Shown: positions 48,880-58,234 of the stretch, piece by piece
Numbering within the stretch: the stretch's first letter is position 1
How the letters are laid out: each line of letters begins with the position of its first letter
Source: CBDCZY01 sp965224745
Lineage (GTDB): Bacteria; Pseudomonadota; Gammaproteobacteria; Methylococcales; Methylomonadaceae
Length of the DNA: 64,000 bases
Direction of reading: 5' to 3'
NCBI GenBank assembly: GCA_965224745.1
Contig: CBDCZY010000002.1
Coordinates: 744,001-808,000, forward strand
Made by a program: the position numbers and the translations under genes
Notes under the pieces: model-generated
Databases searched by the model: none
What the model was told of the DNA's origin: nothing
Seen by the model: only the letters and a program-made list of their open reading frames with translations

Positions 48880-49085
48880 GATTGCTTGTCTTTCCAGCGA
48901 CCTTCAGGTTCATATGGCTGGTTATTGTGATCTCTGCCCTTAAATTCTCCTTTACCAGAAACAATACCTTTAAGCTGCTGCAAAGAATTATCACTCAAAT
49001 CGTTAGACTATGTCTCCGGCACATGCTTTTCCATCAGATCTCGAATAATTGCCGATATACTTTCTTTGTTGCTGGTTTTGTGCAT
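48876..49085 (-). pseudogene. Antitoxin-like remnant with internal stop
   Basis: The frame MHKTSNKESISAIIRDLMEK is interrupted by an in-frame TAG at 49008-49010, then continues for about 42 codons (SNDLSDNSLQQLKGIVSGKG...) to a stop that overlaps the toxin start. The helix-rich start recalls ribbon-helix-helix antitoxins. It is the upstream half of a decayed toxin-antitoxin pair. Confidence 0.5.
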
Positions 49086-49182
49086 AGCTGGCCAAATTGC
49101 GGAGCTTTAGTTAATTAGCTTTGGTTCAAAATTTTTATTCTTTAAAAGTACAATATCAATGATTGACCACTTGTTTTTCATA

Positions 49183-49896
49183 CTACTGAATAATATGCCT
49201 ATTGCTTGTCATATAATAATCACGCAAATATTCTAAAGCAATGACATAATTCCCTGAATCATAAAACTTAATCATCTGCTGATTAAATTCTAATTTATTT
49301 TTTACTTTAATATTCAACATAGGAAATCCAGCGGAAAGTAAAATACCATTCATCATGAGTCTTGATACTCGCTTGTTTCCATCATAAAAAAATTGTGATC
49401 TGGCGCCAAAAAGAAAATAGGCTATGCCTTTAATAATGGGGTTTTTTATCTGATTAATTTCTCCTATTCCTTCCTCAAAGATTGAATCCAATACGCTGGA
49501 AGGCGGTGGCGAATATTCAGTTCCACCAATATTGACGTTACCATCACGAAAGACACCCCAGAGCAAAGCCTCTTCTCTGGCAACTTCTGCATGCAAAGCA
49601 CACAGTGTTAGCTTATTGGCTTTAAATTTACTTTTTTCAAGCATCGAAAAAAGCAAATGGACACTTCTATTTTGATTTAATATCTGCTGCTGATCACTTA
49701 GTTGATGACCGCCCACCGTGATCCCCTCCAATAGGGTTTCAACTTCTGGATAAGTCATCGGATTCCCTTCAAGTGCAGATGTATTATAAATAAAATCTAT
49801 TTTGTCCTTTCTGGCTAAATAGAAATATCTTTTTTTATCCTCTTTAAAACCTAAATGACTTAAGTCTAAATTATTTATGACATTAGCATTTACCAT
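49183..49896 (-). CDS. Fic-family protein with non-canonical active site
   Basis: 237 residues. An N-terminal inhibitory helix motif NTSALEGNPMT (S/T-x3-E-G/N type) is at residues about 38-48. The Fic core reads SQFFYDGNKRVSRL where HPFxDGNGR is expected, so the catalytic His is replaced and Gly-to-Lys is present. Canonical Fic proteins AMPylate targets; this one may use another chemistry, bind nucleotide only, or belong to the QFFYDGNKR-type subgroup. It lies alone, flanked by toxin-antitoxin relics. Confidence 0.75.
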   Translation of the reverse strand: MVNANVINNLDLSHLGFKEDKKRYFYLARKDKIDFIYNTSALEGNPMTYPEVETLLEGITVGGHQLSDQQQILNQNRSVHLLFSMLEKSKFKANKLTLCALHAEVAREEALLWGVFRDGNVNIGGTEYSPPPSSVLDSIFEEGIGEINQIKNPIIKGIAYFLFGARSQFFYDGNKRVSRLMMNGILLSAGFPMLNIKVKNKLEFNQQMIKFYDSGNYVIALEYLRDYYMTSNRHIIQ

Positions 49897-50150
49897 GGTA
49901 GGGTTTATTTCCAGAAAAAAAGCATACTATCTAGTAATCAGGCGAATACCTTGGCAAGTATTGTATGATTAATGGAGCTGGTAGAGTACTAATTACCTAA
50001 AAACCAAGTAAAAAGTATACCATCGATTTTCAGACCGGCTGGCGGCGATGCTGGGCAGCGGTAAACTTGTTTCTAGTGAATGGCATGTTAGAGACAGTTC
50101 TCAATCAGGACTGTCTCTATTGTACCGTTGATTTTTCAGTTTTTTGGGTC

Positions 50151-50173
50151 GCCCTGGAATTTATAGGGGGTAC
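50151..50173 (+). repeat. Solo IS66 end
   Basis: GCCCTGGAATTTATAGGGGG followed by TAC matches the right end of the IS66 element (6726-6748) at 21 of 23 positions. No transposase remains, so it is a leftover of deletion or one-ended transposition. Confidence 0.6.
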
Positions 50174-50219
50174 CTTTTTCCGTCTATTTAAATGTTAAAT
50201 GTCATAAAAAATGGATTTA

Positions 50220-50274
50220 ACAGCTTACTTCGTCTAATATGGAATTAATTTCCATATTAGACGAAGTAAGCTGT
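50220..50274 (+). promoter_or_regulatory. 25-bp perfect inverted repeat over the ATPase ribosome-binding site
   Basis: The arms 50220-50244 and 50250-50274 are perfectly complementary (ACAGCTTACTTCGTC at the outer left) with a 5-nt centre. The repeat ends 2 nt before the ATG at 50277, so the Shine-Dalgarno region is buried in the hairpin. It could repress translation, bind a regulator as DNA, or be a transposon end. Confidence 0.6.
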
Positions 50275-50276
50275 CA

Positions 50277-51503
50277 ATGTATATTAAACGCACCTTAGCC
50301 CAAACAATACATCAAGCCTCCGCCTCATTCCCTGTTCTATTAGTAACAGGCCCCAGACAAGTAGGTAAAACAACACTGCTAGAAACGTGTGCCGAAAAAG
50401 AACGAAACTACGTTACCCTGGATGATCTTGATGAAAGAAATCTAGCACTAAATGACCCTTCACTTTTTTTTCAACGCCACCAACCTCCTTTAATTGTCGA
50501 TGAAATACAATATGCGCCAGAACTTTTTAGTACGATAAAAATCCTGGTCGACAAAGCAAAGCAACCAGGCCTGTTCTGGCTAACAGGTTCTCAAAAGTTT
50601 CATCTTATGAAGGGTGTCACAGAAACTTTGGCGGGACGAGTTGCAATCATCGATCTACTGGGCTTGTCACAAGCAGAAATAGATAACAGAGCTGATAAAT
50701 CATCGCCATTTATTCCAACTTCAGAATGGATAAAACAAGCGGCTAAAAATGACAATCCACCCAAACTTCTCATGGATGTCTATACCAATATTTGGCAAGG
50801 GTCATACCCCAAAGTTATCTCTGACAAAAACATGCCACATGACATGTTTTACAACTCATATATACAAACCTACATTCAGCGTGACGTAAGAGACCTCACT
50901 AAAGTCGGTAATGAACAAGCATTCCATCAACTCCTACGTGCAACCGCAGCACGAACGGGGCAATTAATAAATTATGCTAACCTTGCTAATGATGTAGATA
51001 TTGATCAAAAAACAGTAAAATCGTGGTTATCTATATTGGAAACTTCAGGAATCATCTACTTACTTCAACCCTATCACAGCAATACCACCAAACGCCTAAT
51101 CAAAACACCAAAACTGTATTTTTTAGATACGGGGCTTTGCGCCTACCTGACTCAATGGTCTACACCTGAAGCACTTGAAGCGGGTGCTATGTCTGGTGCC
51201 ATACTGGAAACTTACATACTCACAGAAATCATCAAAAGCTACTGGCACAACGGATTAACACCCTATCTATATTTTTATCGAGATAAAGACCAAAAAGAAA
51301 TCGACTTGCTCATTGAACAAAATAATGTACTTTATCCTATAGAGTTTAAGAAAACGGCCACCCCCAGTAAAACAACTTCAAAGCACTTCCCCGTTCTGGA
51401 TAAACTGGGTAAAACCATTGGTCACGGAGCAGTAATATGTCTTCGTGAAAAGAACATACCGCTAACAAAAAAGGTAGATGCCATACCGGTTAGCTACTTG
51501 TAA
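50277..51503 (+). CDS. ATP-binding protein, AAA_14/DUF4143 type
   Basis: 408 residues. Walker A is TGPRQVGKTTLL (about 24-35) and Walker B is LIVDEIQYAPEL. The WLTGSQKF sensor and the C-terminal DUF4143 region with the nuclease-like block KDQKEIDLLIEQ are present. Such ATPases are abundant in accessory regions; some are linked to toxin-antitoxin or defence functions, but no specific role is established here. A strong hairpin covers its leader. Confidence 0.87.
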   Translation: MYIKRTLAQTIHQASASFPVLLVTGPRQVGKTTLLETCAEKERNYVTLDDLDERNLALNDPSLFFQRHQPPLIVDEIQYAPELFSTIKILVDKAKQPGLFWLTGSQKFHLMKGVTETLAGRVAIIDLLGLSQAEIDNRADKSSPFIPTSEWIKQAAKNDNPPKLLMDVYTNIWQGSYPKVISDKNMPHDMFYNSYIQTYIQRDVRDLTKVGNEQAFHQLLRATAARTGQLINYANLANDVDIDQKTVKSWLSILETSGIIYLLQPYHSNTTKRLIKTPKLYFLDTGLCAYLTQWSTPEALEAGAMSGAILETYILTEIIKSYWHNGLTPYLYFYRDKDQKEIDLLIEQNNVLYPIEFKKTATPSKTTSKHFPVLDKLGKTIGHGAVICLREKNIPLTKKVDAIPVSYL

Positions 51504-51642
51504 GCGCTTCAAACTAAACATCGTAATTCAGCATTAGCTCTCAAGACATCAGTCAATTCAATAAATCATTATTCTCTATCAGTTGAATAGCAACTTTCGG
51601 GTGCTTTTTCACCATCACCCATTGCTAAATGTAGCTAGCCCT

Positions 51643-52056
51643 TCATTTTACTGGCTTAAACCTATTAATAAACTCTCGCGGTGAAAGTATTTCAATATCA
51701 ATGTATTTTTTTATATCTTTTAAGTGTTTATCACCTGAAACTACCATTTTACAATCAAGCGCTACTGCGCATTCTAGAAATTTATCATCATCAGGATCAT
51801 CGATTACCACATTTAATCTTGGTGTCTTTGCTGCAAATATAGAATGATACCCTTCTGCAAATAAACGACATAACAAGTCTATTTCATTCTTATCTTCAAG
51901 CCCCAGTCTATTCAGGACTTCAAAATACTCTTCGATAATATCCTGAGATATACACAAAGTGATCTCACCATTTTTCCATTGGTCAATAATCGCTCTGGGA
52001 ATGCCACCAAAAAATGAAGAGATAAAAACATTGGTATCAATAACGACCTTAACCAT
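51643..52056 (-). CDS. PIN-domain toxin (PIN_3 type)
   Basis: 137 residues. Acidic PIN residues are in VVIDTNVFISS, QDIIEEYFEVL and DDPDDDKFLECA. It is a predicted ribonuclease and overlaps the upstream antitoxin gene by 8 nt. Confidence 0.85.
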   Translation of the reverse strand: MVKVVIDTNVFISSFFGGIPRAIIDQWKNGEITLCISQDIIEEYFEVLNRLGLEDKNEIDLLCRLFAEGYHSIFAAKTPRLNVVIDDPDDDKFLECAVALDCKMVVSGDKHLKDIKKYIDIEILSPREFINRFKPVK

Positions 52057-52297
52057 GCTTTTGACGTACTTGTTTTATCGCATCTGCAATGTCGTTTTCT
52101 GTAACAGAAGACTGCGTCAAAGTCTTCCCGATATCATCCCATAGTGTGTCAATATAGGCTTGCGCGTCTCGGTCTTTAGTATATTTTTCTAACAGCTCCC
52201 TGACTACTTGACTTAGATTTTTACCCTCTATTTTAGCTAAGCGATTTGCTCTATCTTTCAGAGCGGGATCAACTCTAATAATCATTTGTACTGACAT
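52049..52297 (-). CDS. Ribbon-helix-helix antitoxin
   Basis: 82 residues. The N-terminal strand MSVQMIIRVDPALKDRAN and KNLSQVVRELLEKY fit an RHH DNA-binding fold; the C-terminal part binds the PIN toxin encoded downstream. Overlap with the toxin indicates coupled translation. Confidence 0.8.
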   Translation of the reverse strand: MSVQMIIRVDPALKDRANRLAKIEGKNLSQVVRELLEKYTKDRDAQAYIDTLWDDIGKTLTQSSVTENDIADAIKQVRQKHG

Positions 52298-52384
52298 GTT
52301 TGCACCCTTTGCTATATAACTTATATATACAAACTATACAAAATTGCCTTCTCTGTGTCAAGAATAGGAAGAATAGTGTCTACT

Positions 52385-52582
52385 ATAGAATTTTCAAGAT
52401 CTTTTAATTATTTCTGGGGGTGCAGTGATCCGCCTTATTTCAAAAAGATACTTCAACTCAAGCCTCACTATCTGAGAAACCAATAGATCACTATTTTCTA
52501 TCTGTTGAATAGTTATGTTTGAAAGCTTTTTCACCATCCCAGCATAGAGCTAAACAACAACATGGGCATCCAGAAAGATCAT
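52385..52582 (-). pseudogene. PIN toxin relic related to 57622-57996
   Basis: The minus strand reads MIFLDAHVVV, an in-frame stop, then LYAGMVKKLSNI, QIENSDLLVSQIVRLELKYLFE, closely matching the first half of the toxin at 57622-57996. The rest is missing. A plus-strand ORF at 52562-52771 is a shadow of this relic. Confidence 0.7.
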
Positions 52583-52700
52583 AGACTTTTCCCTCACCCA
52601 CTCATGCAAAGAATGGTTTATCCGTTCTTCCAGTTTGCTTGGGCTTGGAAAAAAGCCCAAGCTGAGTTTCCAAAAGGACTGTCTAATTCACTAAAGGCCG

Positions 52701-53405
52701 TTAGGGAATATGAAAGGGAGGAATTTCTGGGTGTGGAACGTGTTTGCATTTCACTTTTTCGACACCTGTAAAAAAATCTTTGATTTTTTTGAACGTTGGT
52801 AAAGGTGCTTTATCGTCTGGAATAGGATTTCCATCAAGATCAAAATATGTGACATTAACCGATCCTATTTGTGACATTATGGTTTTCATGTCTTTAAGGT
52901 TATGCACAAATGTTAAATGGCCTGCACCTGTCTCAATTGATGACTGTATTGCTGCAATTGGGGGAGTTGGTCCTCCTGGCGGAAATAGTGTAGTAATGGA
53001 CGAGATTGACTGGAAACTACACTGAAGTTCATCGAAATGTTTGTGGCAGGTACCAGTAAGCGGGGTTCCGACCCAATCACCAAAAGGTTCAGGAGCTCCT
53101 GGCATTGGTGCTCTGCCAATGGCCATTCCCCTGGCTCCTCTAAGTAGTAATGGCCCACCATCTAGTCGGAGTACACTTCTTCCTTCAATTTTTACTGCTA
53201 CATAACTACCCTCAGGGTCAGGATGGTTAGGGGTCGTAGCGATATGAAAACACAGTTCTCTCGGCCCACCAAGGTCTTTGCGTGGATGATGGTCTCTGCT
53301 TGGTTTATGCTCTTTACTAGGTTGAACCGCTGACACTTGCATTGAGCTAATACTTAAAACCGCACCGATTGACGCAATTATCATAGTCTTAACTGTCTTT
53401 GACAT
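52701..53405 (-). CDS. Secreted protein of unknown function
   Basis: 234 residues from the ATG at 53405 (MSKTVKT...), after GAGAAAC; a start five codons upstream is possible. The signal peptide (IIASIGAVLSISSMQVSA) is followed by a His- and basic-rich segment (SKEHKPSRDHHPRKD). A beta-rich domain with three Cys (ELCFHI, GTCHKHFDELQC) follows, and a Pro-rich end with VKCKHVPHP. No family recognised. Confidence 0.6.
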   Translation of the reverse strand: MSKTVKTMIIASIGAVLSISSMQVSAVQPSKEHKPSRDHHPRKDLGGPRELCFHIATTPNHPDPEGSYVAVKIEGRSVLRLDGGPLLLRGARGMAIGRAPMPGAPEPFGDWVGTPLTGTCHKHFDELQCSFQSISSITTLFPPGGPTPPIAAIQSSIETGAGHLTFVHNLKDMKTIMSQIGSVNVTYFDLDGNPIPDDKAPLPTFKKIKDFFTGVEKVKCKHVPHPEIPPFHIP

Positions 53406-53420
53406 TGTTTCTCTAAACAT

Positions 53421-54008
53421 TTTAATTCTCCATAATTAGAATGAGAGTCATGGTAATACTTTTGTTCAATTCATATTCTCCCTCCTTATTTCTTTGGTTA
53501 ACTTTTTAACGCAATAATTTTTCTAAATTCGTCCATTTATATGGCAAATGCATTAGCACCAGTTTTACAATGTTATGCTCTATTTAAATTTACTCTAGGT
53601 AGTCGTTGAGATTGATCAAATGTCGACCATAACAAACGCTTTAAAACTCTTATTCCATTTAATAATCCCTATTTTTAAACCTAGATAAAATAGCGATACC
53701 ACCGATAAAAAGAAGCTCACCAAGATGTGTTTTTTACACAACAAGTCAGGTTTTGGGTAGAAAGAATGAAACGGTTAATGGACGTGAATTTAGAGAAATT
53801 CTTTATCATTAAAAAACTCCATTCTTGCATTAAGAGAAAGTATCAATTATAAAGAGAGCAATACTGGCCTAGCAACTTGACTAAAATCGATGACCACTAA
53901 TCGTTAGTGTTGAAACTAAACTAGCTACTTTCTAGTGACTGTAGCTACAGAACTATTATAATTAGATAAGCTTTGATATCAAGAATTAAAAGTGAATTTA
54001 AATTTATT
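53421..54008. other. Intergenic stretch without visible genes
   Basis: About 590 bp, strongly AT-rich. No ORF with a domain, no clear hairpin with a T run. It ends at the IS1 target duplication AATTTATT (54001-54008). Confidence 0.4.
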
Positions 54009-54545
54009 GGCATTGCTAATTTAGTATAGTTTTATGTTAGAATTAAATTTTTGATATCTTTCTAAAGAGAGCGAGAAATTTAATGGAATGCCCTAAATGC
54101 AAATCTAATAAAAACATCAAAGATGGTATCGTAAAACAAAAGCAGCGTTACAAATGTAAAGAATGTAATTTTCGATATACTGTTGCTAGTGGCTCGGGAG
54201 CCAAACCATTCTATTTAAGAAAGATGGCTCTTCAATTATATCTTGAAGGATTAGGGTTTCGTTCAATTGGTCGGGTTTTGAACGTAAGCAATGTCACGGT
54301 ACTAAATTGGATTAGATCCTTTGGTGAGCAAGTTGCCGAATTGAAAAGTCCTGAACAAGTGATTTATGCTGAGATGGATGAAATGCATACCTATGTGGGT
54401 CAAAAAAAAGCTATAAATGGATATGGATTGCTGTTGATAGATATGGGTGTTAGGCGACAATTAACCTGTCCGGTCAGACGACAATTATCTTGACCGGTTG
54501 AGTGTATAAACTGATAAGTACTTTTTACTCTTAGGAGGAAGTGAC

Positions 54546-56057
54546 TTGTCCGGTAAACACATCACTCAATTACAGGAAAATAGTTATATGAAAAATCGTC
54601 AGACAGGTTGTACGCAGGAGACATCCGCAGCAAAAGCCGGCATCAGTGTTCGATCAGGTTGCCGGATCGAAAAAGGTGAAAGAGCTGAACACAAAGAACG
54701 AAAGTGGCGAACGCGCAAAGATCCATTAGAAGCCGTATGGGACTCAGAACTGGTTCCGTTATTAGAAGATGAATCGTCCTTAACTGGCATTACCCTGTGG
54801 GAGCATCTGGATGAGCAGCATCCGGGAAAGTATCCAGAGAAATACCTTCGGACACTGCAAAGACGTGTTAAACACTGGCAGGCCACACAAGGCCCGGACA
54901 AAGAAGTCATGTTTCGTCAGTCGGTACCTGCGGGTCATCAGGGACTATCTGATTTTACGCACCCCAATACCGTCATTACGATAGACGGGAAGGCGTTCGC
55001 ACATTTACTGTACCAGTTTCGCCTGGCTTTTAGTGGTTGGCGTCATGTCCATGTTATTCAGGGCGGAGAAAGCTACAGTGCACTGGCTGACGGCTTACAA
55101 AGTGCATTACACACCTTAGGCGGTTCACCAAAGGAACATCGTACAGACAGCCTCAGTGCGGCTTACGTCAATAACGTAGAAAAACAGCGACTGACGGAAG
55201 ACTATCATGATTTATGTAAGCATTATGGCATGCGGCCCACCATCAATAATCTGGGCATTAGTCATGAAAATGGCGCCATTGAAGCACCGCATGGCTCATT
55301 AAAACGTCGCATTGATCAAGCCATAAAGTTACGCGGTTCGAATGATTTTTCTACACTCCGTGCTTATCGAGAGTTTCTTGAACACATTGTCGACAAACTG
55401 AACAGACGATGCAAAGGCAGGTTGGCCGAAGAGCACAAAACCCTGTTAGCCTTACCCAAACACCGATTTGTTGATTATGCTGAGCTGTCGGTAAAAGTCA
55501 CCACCAGCAGTACCATTGCTGTAAAACGCGCATTGTATACCGTCCCTTCACGCCTTATCGGTGAAAGCGTCAGGGTGCATCTCTACCATGATCGTTTGGT
55601 CTGCTTTGTTGGCCAAACTCGGGTGATCAATCTGCCTCGGATTTATCCAACAACGCCCACCGGCCGAGCGCGACGAATAGATTACCGGCATATCATTCAT
55701 TCTCTGGCAGCCAAACCACAAGCCTTCCGCTTCTCACAGTTTCGCGATAATATTTTGCCTAACACGCAATATCGGGCTTTATGGAAGCAGGCAGAGAAAC
55801 AGTTTACACCGCAAGAAGCATGCAAGTGGATGGTTGCTGTTTTACGCTTTGCCTATGATTATGATTGCGAAAGTGCCCTGGCAACTGAGCTAATGCGACA
55901 GGCAGAACAAGGTGCCTTGCCCGATTTAACATCCCTGCAGGCAAGGTATTTACAACACAGTACACCGCCACCGATACCGCTACGCCAACACCAGGTTGCT
56001 GACTATGATCAACTACTGACCGGTCAGTGGATGAGACAGGAGGTGTGCTGTGAGTGA
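54546..56057 (+). CDS. istA: IS21-family transposase IstA
   Basis: 503 residues. Residues about 20-45 form a basic HTH region (TSAAKAGISVRSGCRIEKG). The DDE core has D in VITIDGKAF, D in HRTDSLSAAY and E in NGAIEAPHGSLK. The C-terminal barrel follows (KRALYTVPSRLIGE). It differs from the other IstA in the window, so the two IS21 elements are distinct. The frame is intact. Confidence 0.9.
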   Translation: MSGKHITQLQENSYMKNRQTGCTQETSAAKAGISVRSGCRIEKGERAEHKERKWRTRKDPLEAVWDSELVPLLEDESSLTGITLWEHLDEQHPGKYPEKYLRTLQRRVKHWQATQGPDKEVMFRQSVPAGHQGLSDFTHPNTVITIDGKAFAHLLYQFRLAFSGWRHVHVIQGGESYSALADGLQSALHTLGGSPKEHRTDSLSAAYVNNVEKQRLTEDYHDLCKHYGMRPTINNLGISHENGAIEAPHGSLKRRIDQAIKLRGSNDFSTLRAYREFLEHIVDKLNRRCKGRLAEEHKTLLALPKHRFVDYAELSVKVTTSSTIAVKRALYTVPSRLIGESVRVHLYHDRLVCFVGQTRVINLPRIYPTTPTGRARRIDYRHIIHSLAAKPQAFRFSQFRDNILPNTQYRALWKQAEKQFTPQEACKWMVAVLRFAYDYDCESALATELMRQAEQGALPDLTSLQARYLQHSTPPPIPLRQHQVADYDQLLTGQWMRQEVCCE

Positions 56058-56787
56058 TGGTTTGCCAATGATGTTAAAAGAACTTCGCTTGCTGGCTTTT
56101 TGGCAATATTATGAAGCTTATCAGGAACAGGCCACAAAACAGGCATGGGGCTATAGCCAATACCTGTCTAAACTGTGTGAAAATGAAATTGCACGGCGCT
56201 TTGAAACGCGAGTTTGCAACTGGACCAAAGAAGCCAAATTACCCCGGGGCAAAAGTTTTGCCACCTTAGGCTTTGATGAATTACCGGAAACCATTCAAAA
56301 GAAAGTGATTGGGCTGCGCGATAATACCCAGTGGGCGCTACAGGCAGATAATGTTTTATTGATTGGCCCTTCCGGTGTCGGTAAATCGCATATTGCTTCT
56401 GCTTTGGGGCTTCATCTTATCGAACAAGGCATCCGGGTAAAATGGTTGGCTGCCACCGCACTGGTGCAATTACTGCAGCAGGCCAAAAAAGAGCTGGATT
56501 TAATGGCTGTGATGAGTCGACTGGATAAATATCGTGTACTCATTATCGATGATATTGGTTATGTTAAAAAAACGGATTCAGAAACCCAGGTCCTGTTTGA
56601 GTTTATTGCTCATCGTTATGAAAGTGGCAGCTTGATCATCACATCAAACCAGCCATTCAGTCACTGGGATCAGATATTCCCGGATACATTAATGACCGTA
56701 GCCGCCATTGACCGCATTATCCATCATGCCACGATTCTTGAAATCGACGGCAACAGTTACAGGAGGAAACATCAGAAAAAATCATAA
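56050..56787 (+). CDS. istB: IS21-family helper ATPase IstB
   Basis: 245 residues starting with GTG inside the end of istA (8-nt overlap). Walker A GPSGVGKSHIA, Walker B VLIIDDIGYVKK, sensor motif TSNQPFSHW. It is complete. Its C-terminal part is repeated in the fragment at 60597-60797. Confidence 0.9.
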   Translation: MSDGLPMMLKELRLLAFWQYYEAYQEQATKQAWGYSQYLSKLCENEIARRFETRVCNWTKEAKLPRGKSFATLGFDELPETIQKKVIGLRDNTQWALQADNVLLIGPSGVGKSHIASALGLHLIEQGIRVKWLAATALVQLLQQAKKELDLMAVMSRLDKYRVLIIDDIGYVKKTDSETQVLFEFIAHRYESGSLIITSNQPFSHWDQIFPDTLMTVAAIDRIIHHATILEIDGNSYRRKHQKKS

Positions 56788-57238
56788 AAAACCTTAAACA
56801 CTCAACCGGCCATCATAATTGTCGCCAAACCGGACAAAGTAATTGACGCGAGACATATGGGAAAAAATTCATCAATTTCATTGTTGGCGACCGAAGCGTA
56901 CAGACAGGACAAAAACTCTGGGAAGGAATTGAAGATCAATTAAATGGAACAATAGCAACCGATTATTGGCAGCCCTATGAACATTTTATTCCTAGCGAAA
57001 AACACGTTCAATCCAAAGCTGAAACATACACAGTTGAAGGCTACAATAGTATCTTTAGACATTTTCTTGCACGAATGAGAAGAAAGACAAAATGTTACAC
57101 AAAAAGTGTTCGAATGCTTGAGCTGTCTATATTACTCTTAATGCATAAAAGAAATGGAACGTTAACTATACTAAATTAGCAATGCCAATTTATTATATAC
57201 AGCCAAAACTTTAATCATAATAATAAAACCAGCACTAA

Positions 57239-57444
57239 CGCCGCCAAACCCTGGAAAAATCCAAATCTATTTGGCATGGGTTTAATTCAAAACCACAGAT
57301 CTCTTTGCTAAAGTCACTCACTTTTTGAAATGACCACCTCACATTTTTTCAACCTATTAGGCACTTGTTTATCCAGATAAACAAGCACATAAAACAAAAC
57401 ACCTTCGCTTTGGTAATGCTCAAACATTGACAATTCATCGCGCT
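57239..57444 (-). pseudogene. Uma2-family C-terminal fragment
   Basis: The minus strand encodes the last 65-70 codons of the Uma2 protein found complete at 58407-58937 (FELYQ..., FYVLVYLDK, GDFSKEICGF, IWIFPGFGG-type end) with frame and residue changes. MITE A3 at 57447 cuts off its 5' part. Confidence 0.65.
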
Positions 57445-57446
57445 TA

Positions 57447-57612
57447 ATTCTACTTTGTCAGATTACCTATTTCATTTTTTCCACGTTTGTCATTCCGGCG
57501 GGGATTGCCGGAATCCAAACTTCATAGATGAACTTTAGCTTGCCTTCCCTGGCGCTGGATACCCGCTCTCGGCGAGTATGACGGCCTAATGGTTAATCTG
57601 ACAAAGTAGAAT
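57447..57612. repeat. MITE family A, copy 3 (inverted)
   Basis: 166 bp, inverted relative to copies 1 and 2, with TA flanks (57445-57446 and 57613-57614) and the same 19-bp ends. The interior is the most diverged of the three. Confidence 0.87.
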
Positions 57613-57621
57613 TAGTTGTAG

Positions 57622-57996
57622 TTACCAAACAGCTTTTTCATAATTCGTTTGAATCGTCTTATCTTTCGTGATTAAAAAGCCATTAACAACATCTGCTTCA
57701 GCGGTAATAAGACGATCAAAAACATCTCTCGTCCATTGATACTCAATGGCAAGATCAAAAACTTTTTCAGCCTTCATCCTTGAAACTTTTAGTCCAATAG
57801 AATTTTCAAGATCTTTTAATACTATTTCTGGGGGTGCAGTGATCCGCCCTATTTCAAAAAGATACTTCAACTCAAGCCTCACCATCTGAGAAACCAATAG
57901 ATCACTATTTTCTATCTTTTGAATAGCTATGTTTGAAAGCTTCTTCACTATTCCAGCATATAACCAAACGACGACATGGGTATCCAGAAAGGTCAT
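57622..57996 (-). CDS. PIN-domain toxin
   Basis: 124 residues. PIN residues are D in TFLDTHVVVWLY, E in VRLELKYLFE, and TRDVFDRLITAEAD near residue 92. Complete; overlaps its antitoxin by 4 nt. A relic of the same family is at 52385-52582. MITE A3 lies just beyond its stop codon. Confidence 0.86.
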   Translation of the reverse strand: MTFLDTHVVVWLYAGIVKKLSNIAIQKIENSDLLVSQMVRLELKYLFEIGRITAPPEIVLKDLENSIGLKVSRMKAEKVFDLAIEYQWTRDVFDRLITAEADVVNGFLITKDKTIQTNYEKAVW

Positions 57997-58223
57997 AGAT
58001 TATTTTCCTCACTCCACTTATATAAAGAAAGGTCTATCAACTCATCTGGATCACCGACAATACAGTCATGTTTTACTAAATTGGCTAATTTACTTTTTTT
58101 TTCAACCAGTACAATTTTAAGAATGTGCCCCTTGCGGTTAACTTCCACTGGAATACCGGTCGCAATGACTTGATCAACGACTTTGAATAACTGTTGTCTT
58201 AAAGCAGTTAACGACATAGACAT
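57993..58223 (-). CDS. Phd/YefM-type antitoxin
   Basis: 76 residues. MSLTALRQQLFKVVDQVIATG and VEVNRKGHILKIVLVEKK are typical Phd features. The C-terminal half (DPDELIDLSLYKW) would bind the PIN toxin downstream. The 5' half and promoter of this gene are duplicated at 62957-63051, where it is truncated. Confidence 0.8.
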   Translation of the reverse strand: MSMSLTALRQQLFKVVDQVIATGIPVEVNRKGHILKIVLVEKKSKLANLVKHDCIVGDPDELIDLSLYKWSEENNL

Positions 58224-58234
58224 GATCTAAACCT

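Larger units (their letters stand above)
54448..56855 (+). mobile_element. IS21-family element (second), nested in IS1
   Basis: The ends begin TGTTAGGCGACAATTA and finish with the complement of TGTCTCGCGTCAATTA, followed inward by repeats containing CGACAATTAT. A 6-bp TATGGG duplication flanks it (54442-54447 and 56856-56861). It is 2408 bp, with istA and istB. A truncated copy of its right end lies at 60532-60797. Confidence 0.9.
54083..57179 (+). pseudogene. IS1 transposase, split by IS21
   Basis: The N-terminal part (54083-54447) has the InsA zinc ribbon (MECPKCKSNKN, YKCKECNF) and an HTH. The distal part (56862-57179) has the InsB-like core (VGDRSVQTGQ, GYNSIFRHFLARMRRKTK). Joining at the TATGGG duplication places ATG GGA AAA AAT at the junction, and a -1 shift on A AAA AAT leads into the distal frame, like the known IS1 frameshift. 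The nested insertion inactivates it. Confidence 0.85.
54009..57186 (+). mobile_element. IS1-family element, interrupted by an IS21-family element
   Basis: The terminal repeats are GGCATTGCTAATTTAGTATA at 54009 and its complement ending at 57186, flanked by an 8-bp AATTTATT duplication (54001-54008 and 57187-57194). Without the nested element it is about 770 bp, the size of IS1. Confidence 0.9.

Noticed and set aside
52562..52771. 69-codon plus-strand ORF
   Set aside because: Antisense to a PIN toxin relic and to the end of the secreted protein gene; a similar shadow exists over the intact PIN toxin at 57976.
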